From: Galbula dea
Taxonomy: Eukaryota > Chordata > Aves > Piciformes > Galbulidae
Length of the DNA: 64,000 nt
Assembly: GCA_013399015.1 (NCBI GenBank)
Contig: VWZX01005693.1
Span: 9,356 to 73,355, forward strand
Direction of reading: 5' to 3'
This document shows positions 61,901 through 64,000 of this stretch, piece by piece. Made by a program: the position numbers and the translations under genes. Below the pieces are notes generated by a model. That model was not told the origin of the DNA. It saw only the letters and a program-made list of their open reading frames with translations, and made no database searches. How positions within the stretch are numbered: position 1 is the first letter of the stretch; the number at the start of each line of letters is the position of its first letter.

Positions 61901-64000
61901 GAAATGGGTTTTTTTGAACTCCAAACACAGAGAACACACATTGCTAATTTTTTCCTCTATATCTTACTCACAACTTGAATTCCTTATGTAATCCACAGAG
62001 GTTCTAGTTTGATTTTTTGCTTAAGGCATATTCCATATGTATATTTGCTAGACTCTTCCAAGGAATATATTAATTAAACCTTTTACTATTCTTTTCTTTC
62101 TAAGTGATTTTCTTTTAAAATTGATAAGTTTAAATATTAATGATCTTTCTTGGTAGAAAAAAAGTCTTCTAAGCATTTCTCATAGAAGTCAGCAGTTGAT
62201 TGGAGGAAATAAAGGCTCTTATATTCTAGGTCCTTAGAAACTAGTAGTGATCTAGTATTGAGTGTCTTAAGTTATTAACTTGATCATTAGCAGCATCTAA
62301 ATGTATTAAAGAACCTTATGAGCACTATAGAGGCTGTCTTCTTATCACCAGATTCATTCAACATCATTATTTCAGGCACTTTGATTGAAAACTTCATGAC
62401 TGCAGAAGATTAAATACTACTTTGGAACTACATGATCAAATCAATATTTTGTTGAACAGCAACTTATATCCTTTTTTGTTCTTCTCTTTGTTCACCAAGA
62501 AGGGGTACTTTAAGTAAACCAGTAAGTTTAAATAATCCTGGAAACTAGCTCTAAAAGGAAAAAAAAAAAAAGACTTACTGTGTAATTTCACTGTCTTTGA
62601 AAAGGCTTAGGGCACTAAGAGCAGCTTTAAAAGTTATCCCGTGATGCAGAGGTCAGGTTACCAAGTGCTGTATCTTTTTATGTGTTATCTCTTTCATGGC
62701 CTGGCCCCTGTTTCTTGTAGTTTGATGTTGCACTTCTACCACAACAAGGTACTTACTGTTATGGAAGACAGCTGTGAGATAAACCTTCTGCTGAAGCCAA
62801 GATACTAAAAGGGTTTGATGGAAAATGATGCTTTCTTACTGCTTTGTCTCACTTGCTCTTGTACTCTACTCTTCTGCAGCCTCTTGCTCTCTTTTTTTTC
62901 CCCATCTTGTACAATCCCTGTGTGTAAATATCTAAAAGAGGTGGCCACATGAATGACTGGCAGAGTTCTCTGGTGGTGTCCCACATCTTCAGTACTTGGA
63001 GTGGAAAGGACCATCTCCCTGGAAATGCTGTAGTGCAGGCCAAGACTGAAACTACAGGTTGGCTCTGTGAGATGGCCTGCATGGTTAGTCTGGGCTTTGT
63101 TCTCCTCATGGATTTGTACTGGGACATTACTTTTCTGCCTCATTGACTTTCTCATTTGGAGTGCAGTTGGGTTCTTCTCTCTCGTCCTTCTCATGAAAGT
63201 ATAAACAAGGCTGCTAAAAAGCTTAGTGAGGAGATATGAGCTGAATACTTTCACAGGTGCTGATGGTATCCAAGACTATCTCCTTCTGATAGGAGAGCTA
63301 AGAGGGACTCAAGTATTTTGGCAAGCGGTGGCTCTGATGTGTTTTTATGCTCCATATTACACAGTGCTGATAACACTGTCTTGTGTGAGAAGAGTTGACC
63401 TTGGATTTGTAATGCTGGGAGAAGTCAGTGCTAATCAGACAGCCAGCAGATTCGATTCCTTGTATGACAATAGAATATTAAAACAACAGTTCAGCCACTT
63501 TCTTCCTTTCTTTCCCTTATGGTCAAAAGAGTTAAGATGAATTCAGAGAGAGTTTTCCAACTGACATTTAATTAAAATGAAATTACCTATTATTGTTATG
63601 GGCTACAGAGAAGCTATTATTTATGTTGATATTATTCTAATATCTTAGTAGACTAGGCTTGCATTTGCATCAGTATGTTATGACTTGAATTATTTCTTTC
63701 TGTCTTCCTTAAGTAGCAGCAAGTGCAAGCTCCAATGTTAAATACTGACAGAAAAAGATATTTCAGTCTCTTTGGAAAAGGCCAGTGTTCAGCCAGAGAT
63801 TTTTCTCTCCTGTTCGACATTAACATTTTGTTCTGTTTACTCTGACACTCATCACAGAAGTCAGCAGGATGGTTGCAGGACTCTCATCAATATCATTTTT
63901 ATCATGCTAGCTAGTAAGATTAATCTTTTAATGCAGCAAAACTTCTCTGTGTTAAGAGTTTTATAAACTACTAAAATATTTCATAATACTGTAATATCAC
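58924..64000. other. Long unique stretch, no gene seen
   Basis: No exon, RNA gene or further CR1 is recognised to the end of the window. The longest open frame outside CR1 in the whole window is here, 149 codons on the minus strand at 62805-63254. It is Lys/Arg/Ser-rich, with no motif I recognise. An A13 run is at 62559-62571. A GGTAAGTAA string at 59632 resembles a splice donor but has no convincing exon with it. Confidence 0.6.
62559..62571. repeat. Poly-A tract (A13)
   Basis: Thirteen A in a row after CTAAAAGG. No retroposed sequence is recognisable on its upstream side. Confidence 0.85.

Noticed and set aside
62805..63254. 149-codon minus-strand open frame, the longest outside CR1
   Set aside because: No recognisable domain, Lys/Arg/Ser-rich chance composition, overlapping frames on both strands, no splice or promoter context.
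1..64000. A new defence, mobile or biosynthetic system
   Set aside because: The content is vertebrate noncoding DNA with retrotransposon relics; no gene cluster is present.

Overview
The window looks like a piece of a bird genome, either intergenic or deep intronic. The diagnostic evidence is at least thirteen CR1 LINE (non-LTR retrotransposon) fragments. Several end in the ATTCTRTG octamer repeat, and they carry pieces of the CR1 ORF2 reverse transcriptase. By summing my own intervals, CR1 makes up about a tenth of the window. The rest is AT-rich, largely CpG-poor unique sequence. I found no exon, no open frame resembling a known cellular protein, no tRNA or rRNA, and nothing bacterial such as an operon, CRISPR array or insertion sequence. 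A turtle or crocodilian source is possible but less likely, given the octamer tails.

Layout. 1-635: CR1 3' part (+), cut by the window edge. 3959-4018: 60-bp CR1 3' stub (-). 7174-8261: the longest CR1 (-), with RT motifs. 12559-13661: a probable solo LTR of an endogenous retrovirus, split by a CR1 at 12716-13241 that itself holds a 152-N assembly gap. 14690-14790: an ancient MIR-type SINE remnant. 22607-23260: CR1 (+). 24287-25098: CR1 (-) with a single-N join. 32643-33177: CR1 (-) with a single-N join. 36451-36788 and 37880-38296: CR1 (-). 43767-44080: CR1 (+). 45434-45776: an old, decayed CR1 (-). 52670-52815: a short CR1-like 3' end (+) with a CpG-dense head. 58257-58923: CR1 (+) with its ORF2 C-terminus still open. 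The stretches between hold simple repeats, two 23-bp tandem duplications and a few segments whose texture suggests conserved noncoding elements.

The CR1 copies fall into several subfamilies judged by their 3' ends: (A) 1, 3959, 7174, 37880 and 43767; (B) 12716 and 24287; (C) 22607 and 36451; and single copies at 32643, 45434, 52670 and 58257. All those with a visible upstream end are 5'-truncated and all keep the 3' end, as expected from target-primed reverse transcription. None is full length, and the reverse transcriptase pieces are broken.

No new biological system is evident. The points most worth a second look are the LTR/CR1 nest, the three assembly gaps that all lie inside CR1 copies and appear to hide a few hundred bases each, and the candidate conserved noncoding segments near 20.9-21.4, 29.0-29.3 and 54.2-54.3 kb.
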